The translations under genes and the position numbers were made by a program. Source: HGM04593 sp045646965 (lineage in GTDB: Bacteria > Bacteroidota > Bacteroidia > Bacteroidales > Bacteroidaceae). Taken from it: a stretch of DNA of 64,000 bases. This document shows positions 9,007-17,002 of this stretch, piece by piece (position 1 is the first letter of the stretch; every line of letters starts with the position of its first letter). The notes beneath the pieces were generated by a model. That model was not told the origin of the DNA, did no database searches, and saw only the letters and a list, made by a program, of their open reading frames with translations. The stretch spans positions 1 to 64,000 of the forward strand of contig JAZRLR010000034.1 of assembly GCA_045646965.1 (NCBI GenBank), read 5' to 3'.

Positions 9007-9054
9007 TTTATATTCTCTTTTTAATGTGCCGCAAGGCTTTTGTTTACATCGTTG

Positions 9055-9085
9055 CGAAGATATACATATTTTTATAACCGTCAAA
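9055..9085 (-). promoter_or_regulatory. Promoter of trpB2 leader
   Basis: On the minus strand TTTG (9085-9082) is followed by exactly 19 bp and TATCTTCG (9062-9055), a consensus Bacteroidota housekeeping promoter. Transcription would start near 9047, before the leader peptide at 9006. Confidence 0.75.
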
Positions 9086-9109
9086 CAATTATAAAAGAAA
9101 ATATCGGCT

Positions 9110-9814
9110 CTACTCGAAATAGAACGACAAGACAATCATCTTTGAAGCTATCTTATCGACCGATTGGGTGTATTTGAGCACACTCTCGTCGAGCAGGTCT
9201 TTGCGGTCTTTCTCAAGCACATCGGTGAGGCTGAAGGCAAATTTAAGCTCGGGGATAAGTTTGAAGAAGGGCAGATAGAAGTCGCAGCCGAAGCCCACCT
9301 CCACCATATAGTCGAACTTCTTGAGCAGAATGGGACGCTGTTTCTTGACGGTGAGGTTCACCATAGGGCTGACACCTGCCGTGAGATAGGGGCGGTAGTT
9401 GTTAAAACGCTGCGCCGCACATTTTATGTGCAGTGGCAAGGCGAGATAGGTTGTCTTCACCTGCTGACGCTCGCGCAGACCGCTGCCGTACTCCCTGAAG
9501 ATAATAGTATTCTGCCCGAAGTGCAGCGTGGGCTGTGCCCTGAAAGAGAAATGCTCGCTCAAACGCAGGTCGGCAAGCACGCCCACTGTGAAACCGGGGT
9601 TATAGGCCGCAATGTCGGCATACCACGCCTCGCCCGTCTCTGTGAGATAGCCGTTATTATAGAACTCCATATCCTGTACGTGAGTACCTACAAAAAAGCC
9701 ATAGTGCAGACGGCGGTAGTCGATATAGGGTTTATTCTGCACCTTGCGCTCCTGCGCAAAGAGAGAAAGTGGCAGCAAAGCCAATATAATTATGTATAAA
9801 ATTCGCTTCATCAC
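9110..9814 (-). CDS. porT: PorT-family T9SS outer-membrane protein
   Basis: A 234-residue protein with a signal peptide (ILALLPLSLFAQ) and an eight-stranded-type outer-membrane beta-barrel ending MIVLSFYFE. Features typical of PorT are KPYIDYRRLHYGFFVGTH near the N-terminus, NPGFTVGVLADLRLSEHFS, and the LAFP/LALPLHIK strand. PorT is required for the type IX secretion system, which exports proteins carrying C-terminal sorting domains. PorU, PorV and PorG are also encoded in this window, supporting the call. The gene stands alone with its own promoter. MMK at the start leaves a one-codon uncertainty. Confidence 0.85.
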   Translation of the reverse strand: MMKRILYIIILALLPLSLFAQERKVQNKPYIDYRRLHYGFFVGTHVQDMEFYNNGYLTETGEAWYADIAAYNPGFTVGVLADLRLSEHFSFRAQPTLHFGQNTIIFREYGSGLRERQQVKTTYLALPLHIKCAAQRFNNYRPYLTAGVSPMVNLTVKKQRPILLKKFDYMVEVGFGCDFYLPFFKLIPELKFAFSLTDVLEKDRKDLLDESVLKYTQSVDKIASKMIVLSFYFE

Positions 9815-9850
9815 AATAATTAACGCGCAATCTTTGTTCTTATTGCAATG

Positions 9851-9858
9851 CGAAGATA
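9851..9858 (-). promoter_or_regulatory. Promoter -7 box of porT
   Basis: The minus strand reads TATCTTCG, placing the start of transcription about 30 nt before the porT ATG. A clear TTTG is not present at the usual distance. Confidence 0.55.
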
Positions 9859-9932
9859 ATAAAGGTTGAAATTTTTAATTGTAAAAAAATGTTAAATAAG
9901 CGGTTTATGTTACCGTATATTACAAAAATCTG

Positions 9933-9940
9933 TATCTTCG
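9933..9940 (+). promoter_or_regulatory. Promoter -7 box of ferredoxin gene
   Basis: TATCTTCG followed by C, 33 nt before the ferredoxin start codon. This position places the upstream in-frame ATG at 9889 before the transcription start and supports 9973 as the true start. Confidence 0.6.
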
Positions 9941-9972
9941 CATCGGATAATACAAATTTAAAATTTACAACT

Positions 9973-10140
9973 ATGGCTTACGTAATTTCAGACGACTGCG
10001 TTGCTTGCGGTACTTGTATCGACGAGTGTCCTCAGGGTGCTATTTCAGAGGGCGAGAAATATTCTATCAACCCCGAATTGTGCATCGACTGCGGTTCTTG
10101 CGCAAGTGTATGTCCTTCAGAGGCTATCCACGAGGGTTAA
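9973..10140 (+). CDS. 2[4Fe-4S] bacterial-type ferredoxin
   Basis: A 55-residue electron carrier with two CxxCxxCxxxCP cluster motifs: DDCVACGTCIDECP and PELCIDCGSCASVCP. The length equals the classical clostridial ferredoxin. The start at 9973 is used because the longer frame from 9889 runs across the promoter and adds no ferredoxin sequence. Such ferredoxins serve pyruvate:ferredoxin oxidoreductase, Rnf and hydrogenases in the cytoplasm of anaerobes. A strong terminator follows 30 bp downstream. Confidence 0.97.
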   Translation: MAYVISDDCVACGTCIDECPQGAISEGEKYSINPELCIDCGSCASVCPSEAIHEG

Positions 10141-10170
10141 TACACTCCAAAGCAGTTAAAAGCAAAGACG

Positions 10171-10201
10171 AAAAGCCCGCCCTTTACGGACGGGCTTTTT
10201 T
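10171..10201 (+). terminator. Intrinsic terminator after ferredoxin gene
   Basis: AAAAGCCCG...CGGGCTTTTTT hairpin with a GC-rich stem and a run of T, 30 bp after the ferredoxin stop. Confidence 0.85.
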
Positions 10202-10223
10202 GATAACTCCACACAAGCACGCT

Positions 10224-10316
10224 ATGAAACTATTTCTTCACATTCTCATAAAGTCGGCGATTATAACACTTGTAGCCGTTGTAGTATATCTGTTGTATAT
10301 AAATTTTATCATTTAA
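10224..10316 (+). CDS. 30-residue single-pass membrane protein
   Basis: A short frame encoding MKLFLHILIKSAIITLVAVV followed by VYLLYINFII. One uninterrupted hydrophobic helix of about 20 residues follows two Lys. It starts 22 bp after one terminator and ends 3 bp before another, so it forms its own small transcription unit. No promoter box is evident upstream. I do not recognise the protein. Small membrane proteins of this size often bind larger membrane complexes, but nothing here indicates a partner. The frame could be chance; its tight fit between two terminators and lack of rare codons favour a real gene. Confidence 0.5.
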   Translation: MKLFLHILIKSAIITLVAVVVYLLYINFII

Positions 10317-10319
10317 TAA

Positions 10320-10355
10320 ACGACAAAAGGTGGCCGAGGCCACCTTTGTCGTTTT
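10320..10355. terminator. Bidirectional terminator (small protein / rubrerythrin)
   Basis: Near-perfect hairpin ACGACAAAAGGTGGCC with GGCCACCTTTGTCGT, loop GAG region, then TTTT. It lies between two convergent genes and is likely to serve both. Confidence 0.8.
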
Positions 10356-10373
10356 ATCGAATTATTGCGTTAA

Positions 10374-10913
10374 TTAATAATTCTCGGGCTTAATCTGGAA
10401 GTATGCCTTGGGATGAGCACATACGGGGCACATCTCCGGAGCCATCTTGCCAAAGTGCAAGTGACCACAGTTGCGGCACTGCCAGATACAGTCGTTGTCG
10501 CGGCTGAATACCACACCACCCTGCACATTCTGCAAGAGTTTCTTGTAACGCTCCTCGTGAACAGCCTCTACCTTGGCAACAGCCTCAAAGAGAGCTGCGA
10601 TTTCTACGAATCCCTCCTCACGAGCCTCCTTGGCCATAGTGGGATACATATCGGTCCACTCGTAGTTCTCACCGGCAGCAGCATCTACGAGATTCTCTGC
10701 TGTGCCCTCGATACCGTGAACGAGTTTGAACCACAGTTTAGCGTGCTCCTTCTCCTGGTCGGCTGTCTCCTGGAAGATAGCTGCAATCTGCTCAAAGCCA
10801 TCTTTCTTTGCCTTACTTGCGTAATATGTATACTTATTACGTGCCTGGCTCTCACCTGCGAACGCTGCCCACAAGTTAGCCTCGGTCTTTGTACCTTTCA
10901 ATGATTTGTCCAT
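10374..10913 (-). CDS. rbr: Rubrerythrin
   Basis: A 179-residue peroxide-reducing protein with an N-terminal four-helix ferritin-like diiron domain (AGESQARNKYTYYA, ETADQEKEHAKLW, FEAVAKVEAVHEERY) and a C-terminal rubredoxin-like domain with CRNCGHLH and CPVCAHPKAYF as its Cys pairs. It uses reduced rubredoxin or similar donors to detoxify H2O2 in anaerobes. Length is that of full rubrerythrin. It is a single gene ending at a bidirectional terminator. The neighbouring ferredoxin and the flavodiiron protein at 794-1957 fit the same oxygen-tolerance role. Confidence 0.96.
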   Translation of the reverse strand: MDKSLKGTKTEANLWAAFAGESQARNKYTYYASKAKKDGFEQIAAIFQETADQEKEHAKLWFKLVHGIEGTAENLVDAAAGENYEWTDMYPTMAKEAREEGFVEIAALFEAVAKVEAVHEERYKKLLQNVQGGVVFSRDNDCIWQCRNCGHLHFGKMAPEMCPVCAHPKAYFQIKPENY

Positions 10914-10936
10914 AATTATTTAGTTTAAATGTGGTG

Positions 10937-10944
10937 CAATTATA
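10937..10944 (-). promoter_or_regulatory. Probable promoter -7 box of rubrerythrin gene
   Basis: The minus strand reads TATAATTG, with ATTG 20 bp upstream, close to the TTTG/TAnnTTTG pattern and 24 nt before the start codon. Confidence 0.45.
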
Positions 10945-11027
10945 ATGCATTTTTTTATTCTGCGCAATAGGAGAGGCGAAATTTGCTCCGATAAAGAAAC
11001 AAACCACGCCCCTCTTTGTTCGCTAAA

Positions 11028-12674
11028 TTACTTGCAGTTGCCGGGGCAACGGGGCTTTATCTGCTTGAAGAAATCGTTGCCTTTGTCATCGACGAGAATA
11101 AATGCGGGGAAGTCCTCTACCTCAATTTTCCAGATAGCCTCCATACCAAGCTCGGGATACTCTACGCACTCGATGCTCTTGATATTGTTCTGCGCAAGAA
11201 TTGCAGCGGGACCACCGATTGAGCCGAGATAGAAACCGCCGTGCTTCTGACAAGCGTCGGTCACCTGCTGTGAACGGTTACCCTTGGCAAGCATAATCAT
11301 TGAACCGCCGTGAGACTGGAAGAGGTCTACATAAGAGTCCATACGACCTGCTGTGGTGGGGCCCATAGAGCCGCAAGGCATACCTGCGGGAGTCTTTGCG
11401 GGACCTGCATAGTAGATGGGATGGTCTTTGATGTACTGGGGCAGGCCCTCGCCGCGGTCGATGCGCTCTTTGAGCTTTGCGTGTGCGATGTCGCGGCCCA
11501 CGATAATTGTACCGTTGAGCGAGAGACGTGTTGCGATGGGATACTGTGAGAGCTGCTCGCACACCTCTTTCATAGGACGGTTGAGGTCTACGCGAACGAT
11601 GTCACCCTCGCCTGCGTTACGAAGCTCCTCGGGAATGAGGGTTGCGGGCTGGTCGTCGAGTTTCTCAATCCAGATACCGTCTTTGTTGATTTTTGCCTTG
11701 ATATTGCGGTCGGCAGAGCAGCTTACACCCATACCTACGGGGCAGCTTGCGCCGTGGCGGGGCAGGCGTACCACGCGGATGTCGTGCGCAAGGTACTTTC
11801 CACCGAACTGCGCTCCGAGACCAATGCGGTGCGCCTCGTCGAGGAGCTGCTTCTCGAGCTCAATGTCGCGGAAGGCACGACCTGTTTCGTCGCCAGTTGT
11901 AGGCAGATTATCGTAGAAGTGTGTAGAGGCAAGTTTTACGGTGAGAAGGTTCTTCTCGGCCGATGTACCGCCAATTACAAATGCTATGTGATAGGGAGGA
12001 CAAGCCGCTGTTCCGAGGCTCTTCATCTTCTCTACAAGGAAGGGAACGAGTGTCGCGGGGTTGAGAAGGGCCTTTGTCTCCTGGTAGAGATATGTTTTAT
12101 TGGCCGAGCCGCCACCCTTTGTAACCATAAGGAAGCGATATTCCATACCCTCGGTAGCCTCGATGTCTATCTGTGCGGGGAGGTTGCAGCGTGTGTTCAC
12201 CTCGTCGTACATATTGAGAGGTGCGTTCTGGCTGTAGCGCAGGTTCTCCTGTGTGTATGTGTCATATACACCGCGGGCAAGAGCTTCCTCGTCGCAGAAG
12301 CCTGTCCACACCTGCTGTCCTTTCTCGGCGTGGATGATTGCAGTACCTGTGTCCTGGCAGAGGGGAAGCTGTCCCTTGCAGGCAACCTCGGCGTTGCGCA
12401 AGAATGTGAGTGCCACATACTTGTCGTTCTCGCTTGCCTCGGGATCGGTAAGAATCTTTGCCACCTGCTCGTTGTGAGCGCGGCGCAACATAAACGATAC
12501 ATCGCGGAACGCGGTGCGTGACAAAAGTGTCAAAGCCTCGGGAGTTACCTTGAGCATAGGTTTACCCTCAAAATCGCCTACCGACACACCCTCTTTTGAG
12601 AGGAGGTAATACTCGGTGGTATCTGCGCCCTGCTGGAACATATGGGCATACTTGAATTCGGGAATTGTTGCCAT
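11028..12674 (-). CDS. fum: Class I (4Fe-4S) fumarate hydratase
   Basis: A 548-residue class I fumarase, converting fumarate and malate in the cytoplasm. The cluster-ligand cysteines are visible in LPLCQDTGTA, HGASCPVGMG and the downstream SCSADR region. The C-terminal beta domain includes MGPTTAGRMDSY and SIGGPAAILAQ. Full family length and an N-terminus beginning MATIPEFKYAHMF argue for a complete gene. In Bacteroidota this enzyme belongs to the reductive branch leading to succinate. The promoter in the 40-bp gap to hflX is not clear, so read-through from hflX is possible. Confidence 0.96.
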   Translation of the reverse strand: MATIPEFKYAHMFQQGADTTEYYLLSKEGVSVGDFEGKPMLKVTPEALTLLSRTAFRDVSFMLRRAHNEQVAKILTDPEASENDKYVALTFLRNAEVACKGQLPLCQDTGTAIIHAEKGQQVWTGFCDEEALARGVYDTYTQENLRYSQNAPLNMYDEVNTRCNLPAQIDIEATEGMEYRFLMVTKGGGSANKTYLYQETKALLNPATLVPFLVEKMKSLGTAACPPYHIAFVIGGTSAEKNLLTVKLASTHFYDNLPTTGDETGRAFRDIELEKQLLDEAHRIGLGAQFGGKYLAHDIRVVRLPRHGASCPVGMGVSCSADRNIKAKINKDGIWIEKLDDQPATLIPEELRNAGEGDIVRVDLNRPMKEVCEQLSQYPIATRLSLNGTIIVGRDIAHAKLKERIDRGEGLPQYIKDHPIYYAGPAKTPAGMPCGSMGPTTAGRMDSYVDLFQSHGGSMIMLAKGNRSQQVTDACQKHGGFYLGSIGGPAAILAQNNIKSIECVEYPELGMEAIWKIEVEDFPAFILVDDKGNDFFKQIKPRCPGNCK

Positions 12675-12715
12675 TTTCTTTAGGTTTTTATGTTTGACAA
12701 TTATTTTACTATTTT

Positions 12716-13969
12716 TTACTGCTCCTCGTCATAGGTTTGATAGAGGAAGTCGTTGTAGGCGTATTTCTGCACGCGCAGCTCGCACACTCGCTTGTAGATA
12801 ATCTCTTTGAGGTCATCGAGGTTCTGACGCTCGCGTGCCGAAATGAAGATGCAGTTGTCGGCAAGCTGTGCCATCCAGGTCGCCTTGAGCTCGTCGAGAG
12901 TGATATTCTCGCGTGTCTTGGGAGTGAGGTCGTCCTCCTCTTTCTGCACATAGGTGAAGGCGTCTATTTTGTTAAAGATTACCATCACAGGCTTGTCGCC
13001 GCAGTTAAGGTCGGCAAGGGTTTTGTTCACTACCGCTATCTGGTCTTCGAATTCGGGGTGAGAGACATCGACAACGTGCAGGAGCAGGTCGGCCTCGCGC
13101 ACCTCGTCGAGAGTCGATTTAAAAGACTCCACAAGGTCGGTGGGGAGCTTTCTTATGAAGCCTACGGTGTCGGAAAGCAGGAAGGGGAGATTCTCAATGA
13201 TTACCTTGCGCACGGTTGTGTCGAGCGTGGCAAAGAGCTTGTTCTCGGCAAATACCTCGCTCTTGGCAAGCAGGTTCATAAGCGTAGATTTTCCCACGTT
13301 GGTATATCCCACGAGTGCCACGCGTATGAGACGACCGCGATTCTTGCGCTGTATGGCCTTTTGACGGTCTATCTGTGAGAGCTGTTCCTTGAGCAGTGAC
13401 ATACGGCCGAGAATTATTCGGCGGTCCATCTCGAGCTGTGTCTCACCCGGACCGCGCAATCCCACGCTACCACCTTTGCCGCTTCCCGAGCCACCTCCCT
13501 GACGTTCGAGGTGAGTCCACAGACGTTGCAGACGGGGAAGCATATACTTATACTGCGCAAGCTCCACCTGCACCTTTGCGTGAGCGGTCTGTGCTCGCAT
13601 CGCAAAGATATCGAGGATGAGCGATGTGCGGTCGAGTATCTTTATCTTGAGTTCTTTCTCTATGTTGCGCAACTGCTTCGCCGACAGCTCGTCGTCGAAG
13701 ATTACCATACCGATTTCGTCGTCGGTATCCTTGCGCATCTCCACATATTCAGCTATCTCGACCAGCTTTCCGCTACCTACATAGGTAACGGGGTGCGGAT
13801 GGTCGATGCGCTGTGTAAAACGCTTTACCACCTCGGCGCCGGCTGTCTGCGCAAGAAATTCGAGCTCGTCGAGATACTCGTTGGTCTTGCGTTCATTCTG
13901 TGTAGATGTTATGAGTCCCACAAGAATGGCCGTCTCTTTTTTGGTGGTAGATATTACAAATTCTTTCAT
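12716..13969 (-). CDS. hflX: GTPase HflX
   Basis: A 417-residue ribosome-associated GTPase. The N-terminal HflX domain contains the glycine-rich RQGGGSGSGKGGSVGLRGPG linker. The G domain follows with P-loop GYTNVGKST, switch DTTVRK, G3 DTVGF and NKIDAF. HflX splits stalled or heat-damaged 70S ribosomes. Downstream lies fumarase on the same strand 41 bp away. The start MKEFVISTTKKETAIL is the first Met and matches the family N-terminus. Confidence 0.95.
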   Translation of the reverse strand: MKEFVISTTKKETAILVGLITSTQNERKTNEYLDELEFLAQTAGAEVVKRFTQRIDHPHPVTYVGSGKLVEIAEYVEMRKDTDDEIGMVIFDDELSAKQLRNIEKELKIKILDRTSLILDIFAMRAQTAHAKVQVELAQYKYMLPRLQRLWTHLERQGGGSGSGKGGSVGLRGPGETQLEMDRRIILGRMSLLKEQLSQIDRQKAIQRKNRGRLIRVALVGYTNVGKSTLMNLLAKSEVFAENKLFATLDTTVRKVIIENLPFLLSDTVGFIRKLPTDLVESFKSTLDEVREADLLLHVVDVSHPEFEDQIAVVNKTLADLNCGDKPVMVIFNKIDAFTYVQKEEDDLTPKTRENITLDELKATWMAQLADNCIFISARERQNLDDLKEIIYKRVCELRVQKYAYNDFLYQTYDEEQ

Positions 13970-14056
13970 TAAAAGATTATTTTTTCAAAATCCTCTGCTA
14001 AAATACAATAATTTCTTTTACAAACACACGGGAATGGGCGATAAGTTGGGCGGCGG

Positions 14057-15184
14057 TCAAATAATCGCTCGATAACAGCCGCCCGCCACGGAGCGCACAT
14101 AGCCCTTGAGCTCCATATTGAAGAGCAGCGGCATAAGCACGTTTATGGGCATATCCACCTTCACAACCAACTGATTTATCTGCAAGCCGTCGCTATTTTT
14201 GCGCAACAGACCGATGATAATTTCCTCCTCGGGGGTGAGTTCGGGAAAGAGCTCGCCCTGCGTGGGCGCGGCTACTGCCTTGTGCTCCCAGTTCATCGCC
14301 TGCACAAAATCGTGGGCCGATGTGATGAGCGCCGCCTTGTTTCTGCTCACTAGTTCGTTGCAACCACAAGAATATTGGTCGTTCACACGCCCAGGAAAGG
14401 CAAAGCAGTCGCGGGCATACCCCTGCGCAAGAGAGGCTGTTATAAGTGAGCCGCCCGAGGAGGCCGACTCCACCACAACCGTCGCATCGGCCATACCTGC
14501 CACAATGCGGTTGCGCTGCACAAAGAATGGAGGCAGAGGGTTTGTCTCGCTCATAAACTCGGTGAGCAGGCCGCCGCACTCCTCCACCATTTTCTTGGCC
14601 ACGCTACGGTGCGACTGCGGATATATGCGGTCGAGGCCGTGGGCAAGCACTCCCACCGTGGGGAGCCCCGCCTCTATGGAGGCTCGGTGGGCGCAGATGT
14701 CTATTCCGTAGGCAAGACCGCTCACAATGAGCGTGCCGGGGAGCAGACGAGCGAGGTCGGCCACGAAATTGCGGCACAAATCCTTGCCATACTCCGTTGC
14801 GTGGCGCGTGCCCACTATCGACACTATGTGCTCGGCATTAAAGGGGATGTCGCCCAAAGAGTAAAGGGCAATGGGCGCGTCGCTGCACTCAAAGAGACGA
14901 TAGGGATAGTCGCTGTCGTTCAGACAAGTTAGTTTTATGCCGTTTGCCTGCACAAAGTCCATCTCACGCTTTGCACGCTCAATTATCGCCTTGTCGCGCA
15001 ACGCCGCAACAAATTCGGGAGAGATTCCCGGCAGAATATCGTCGATGTAGGCCAGATTGTCGAACAGTTCCCGTGCGCTGCCCGCCGCCTCCATCACCTG
15101 ACGAAGAAAAGCAGGTTTCTGCACCTGCACCCGCGAGAGCGCAAGAATAGAAACCTGCTCGTTTATGTCGGCTGTGTATCCCAC
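14057..15184 (-). CDS. dprA: DNA-protecting protein DprA
   Basis: A 375-residue protein with a Rossmann-like DprA/Smf domain (SIVGTRHATEYG, VSGLAYGIDICAH, PQRNRI-like FVQRNRIVAGMA, SSGGSLITA) and a C-terminal winged helix. DprA loads RecA on incoming single-stranded DNA during natural transformation. The start is a GTG whose G is the last base of the TAG stop of the preceding TPR lipoprotein gene (TAGTG), so translation is coupled. A short SAM-like helix-hairpin region precedes the Rossmann fold. Confidence 0.93.
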   Translation of the reverse strand: MGYTADINEQVSILALSRVQVQKPAFLRQVMEAAGSARELFDNLAYIDDILPGISPEFVAALRDKAIIERAKREMDFVQANGIKLTCLNDSDYPYRLFECSDAPIALYSLGDIPFNAEHIVSIVGTRHATEYGKDLCRNFVADLARLLPGTLIVSGLAYGIDICAHRASIEAGLPTVGVLAHGLDRIYPQSHRSVAKKMVEECGGLLTEFMSETNPLPPFFVQRNRIVAGMADATVVVESASSGGSLITASLAQGYARDCFAFPGRVNDQYSCGCNELVSRNKAALITSAHDFVQAMNWEHKAVAAPTQGELFPELTPEEEIIIGLLRKNSDGLQINQLVVKVDMPINVLMPLLFNMELKGYVRSVAGGCYRAII

Positions 15185-16887
15185 TATTTCAGGATAGATT
15201 TAAAGGCCTCGTCGTTTGCATATTTGGCAAACTCCAAATCGCCAAGAGCCTTCTCGGCCAGAGAGGGGTCGAGTTTCACGGCGTTCTTGAGACCGTCGTA
15301 GATGAGAGCGGCATTACCTGTGCGTGCTCCGAGAACCGCCTTTATGTAGTGTGTTGTGGCGTCGGGGTTACTGATAGAGGCAATGGTTTTCTTGGCTGCG
15401 GTGTAGTCGGCGTCGAGCAACTGCGCAAGCGCTGCACTGTTCGAGGGAGTCTTCTCGAGAAGGTGAGAAGCAAGGCCGTACATACCCTTTGCTATATTGA
15501 GGTTACCCACAGCCTCATCGCCTGCCTTTGAGTTAGAACCAATGCTGATATATGACTCGGCAGCGTCTACATTACCCTGCAAGAGCTCCAGATAACCGAG
15601 GTTTACATTTACCTCGGGAGCTGCGTTGTCTACCTTTGCGGCGCGGGTGAAGTAGTCTTTGGCTGTCTCATAGTCACCTGCGTTGTATGCAAGCACACCC
15701 AGGTTGTTATAGCCGCGGAAGTCCTCGGGATAGAGACGTGTGGCAGTGGTGTAGATAACCTTCTGCTGCTCTACGTCGTCGGTAAGGATTGCCGAATAGA
15801 GAATCTCCTCGAGAGAGAGACCTTTGGGGTCGGCTGCGAACTGCTCAATAATCTCGTCGTCGGAACGACCGATAAGCTGATAGTTCAATGTAATGCGGGC
15901 GCGGCGTAACTGGGGAAGAATCTCGTCGGCAAGGTCTTTGTATACCGAAGAGATGTTCTTTATCTGCTGCTCACGCTCCTCGGGCTCGTTGTACATTGAG
16001 AGCACGCGAAGGATGATATCCTTGTCGGGGAGGTTAGAGGCCGCAACGAGTGTCTTGAAGCCTTCCCAATCCTCGGCTGTGTAGTCGGCATCGACATAGC
16101 CCTCGAGCTTTGCTTTCTTCATCTCTTTCTTCACAAAAGAAGAGGTGTTTGTCTCGCGACCTGTTGCCACGTCGGTATTGAGGAGCATACCGCCGTCGGG
16201 CGATGCGTATGCTGCAATCTCCACGTTGTCTACCACCTTGTTTTCTGAATCGGCTACGATGTCGCTCATAGTAGCTGTGAGCTCCTTAACGGCGTCGCTC
16301 TTGAGCTCGGCTGCGCGCAGGTTGGTCTGCTGAATGAGGAACATAATATTTGCCTCTTTTGCCTGCTTGATTACACGCTGGAACGCATCCTCACCAAGCG
16401 CTATGCCGGCAGTCTTGGCTGTGGTGCGATAGAGCTGCGATGTAGCGATGCAACCGTCGGCAACCTTAACCTCGGGAAGTGTGTACACCTTGTCGCCCTT
16501 CTTTACGCTGAAATTGAGATAGAGAGCCGATTTCTCCATAACGGGGAGATAGTCGAACGCCATCTTCATAGTGAAGTTGCCACCCTTGTCGTAGAAGATT
16601 GTGGGGTTATTGCCACGCACCTTCTCACCCTGGAAGGTTACAGCCTCGGCTGTAACTGAACCACCTTCGTATTTGAGAACGGGTGTTACTGTGAGAATCG
16701 ATTTTTTATTAAAGAACTTGGCGGGGAATTTTCCGTCTATTGTAACAGGTATCTTGCAACCCTCAACCTCGAGAACCGTAGGAGTTACGGTAAAATACTC
16801 CGCGGGAAGCTCACCCATTTTAGAGCTGCAAGAGCTCAATGCAACTACCGCAATAAGCGACAGAATAAAAGAAAGCTTTTTCATCAT
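15184..16887 (-). CDS. Lipoprotein with OmpA-like and TPR domains
   Basis: A 567-residue lipoprotein (lipobox ALSSC, residue about 20). The N-terminal third is a beta-rich region (YFTVTPTVLEVEGCKIPVTI). A degenerate OmpA-like segment (VEIAAYASPDGGMLLNTDVA) follows at about residues 220-330. The C-terminal half holds TPR units (NNLGVLAYNAGDYETAKDYF, VNLGYLELLQGNVDAAESY). This layout is seen in Bacteroidales cell-envelope proteins of unknown function. The OmpA part suggests peptidoglycan contact and the TPRs a scaffold; both are inference. dprA follows with a one-base overlap. Confidence 0.8.
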   Translation of the reverse strand: MMKKLSFILSLIAVVALSSCSSKMGELPAEYFTVTPTVLEVEGCKIPVTIDGKFPAKFFNKKSILTVTPVLKYEGGSVTAEAVTFQGEKVRGNNPTIFYDKGGNFTMKMAFDYLPVMEKSALYLNFSVKKGDKVYTLPEVKVADGCIATSQLYRTTAKTAGIALGEDAFQRVIKQAKEANIMFLIQQTNLRAAELKSDAVKELTATMSDIVADSENKVVDNVEIAAYASPDGGMLLNTDVATGRETNTSSFVKKEMKKAKLEGYVDADYTAEDWEGFKTLVAASNLPDKDIILRVLSMYNEPEEREQQIKNISSVYKDLADEILPQLRRARITLNYQLIGRSDDEIIEQFAADPKGLSLEEILYSAILTDDVEQQKVIYTTATRLYPEDFRGYNNLGVLAYNAGDYETAKDYFTRAAKVDNAAPEVNVNLGYLELLQGNVDAAESYISIGSNSKAGDEAVGNLNIAKGMYGLASHLLEKTPSNSAALAQLLDADYTAAKKTIASISNPDATTHYIKAVLGARTGNAALIYDGLKNAVKLDPSLAEKALGDLEFAKYANDEAFKSILK

Positions 16888-16934
16888 TTGTGTGTATTAT
16901 ATTTTAAATAATTGTTTAAATTTTAAACTTATTG

Positions 16935-16942
16935 CGAAGATA
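16935..16942 (-). promoter_or_regulatory. Promoter -7 box of TPR lipoprotein-dprA unit
   Basis: The minus strand reads TATCTTCG with CTTG 19 bp upstream. The transcript would start about 40 nt before the lipoprotein ATG. Confidence 0.6.
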
Positions 16943-17002
16943 AACCTAAAAATTCAAATTTCAAGCACAAAAGCGCATACAATATTTACATTTTACGTTT
17001 TT

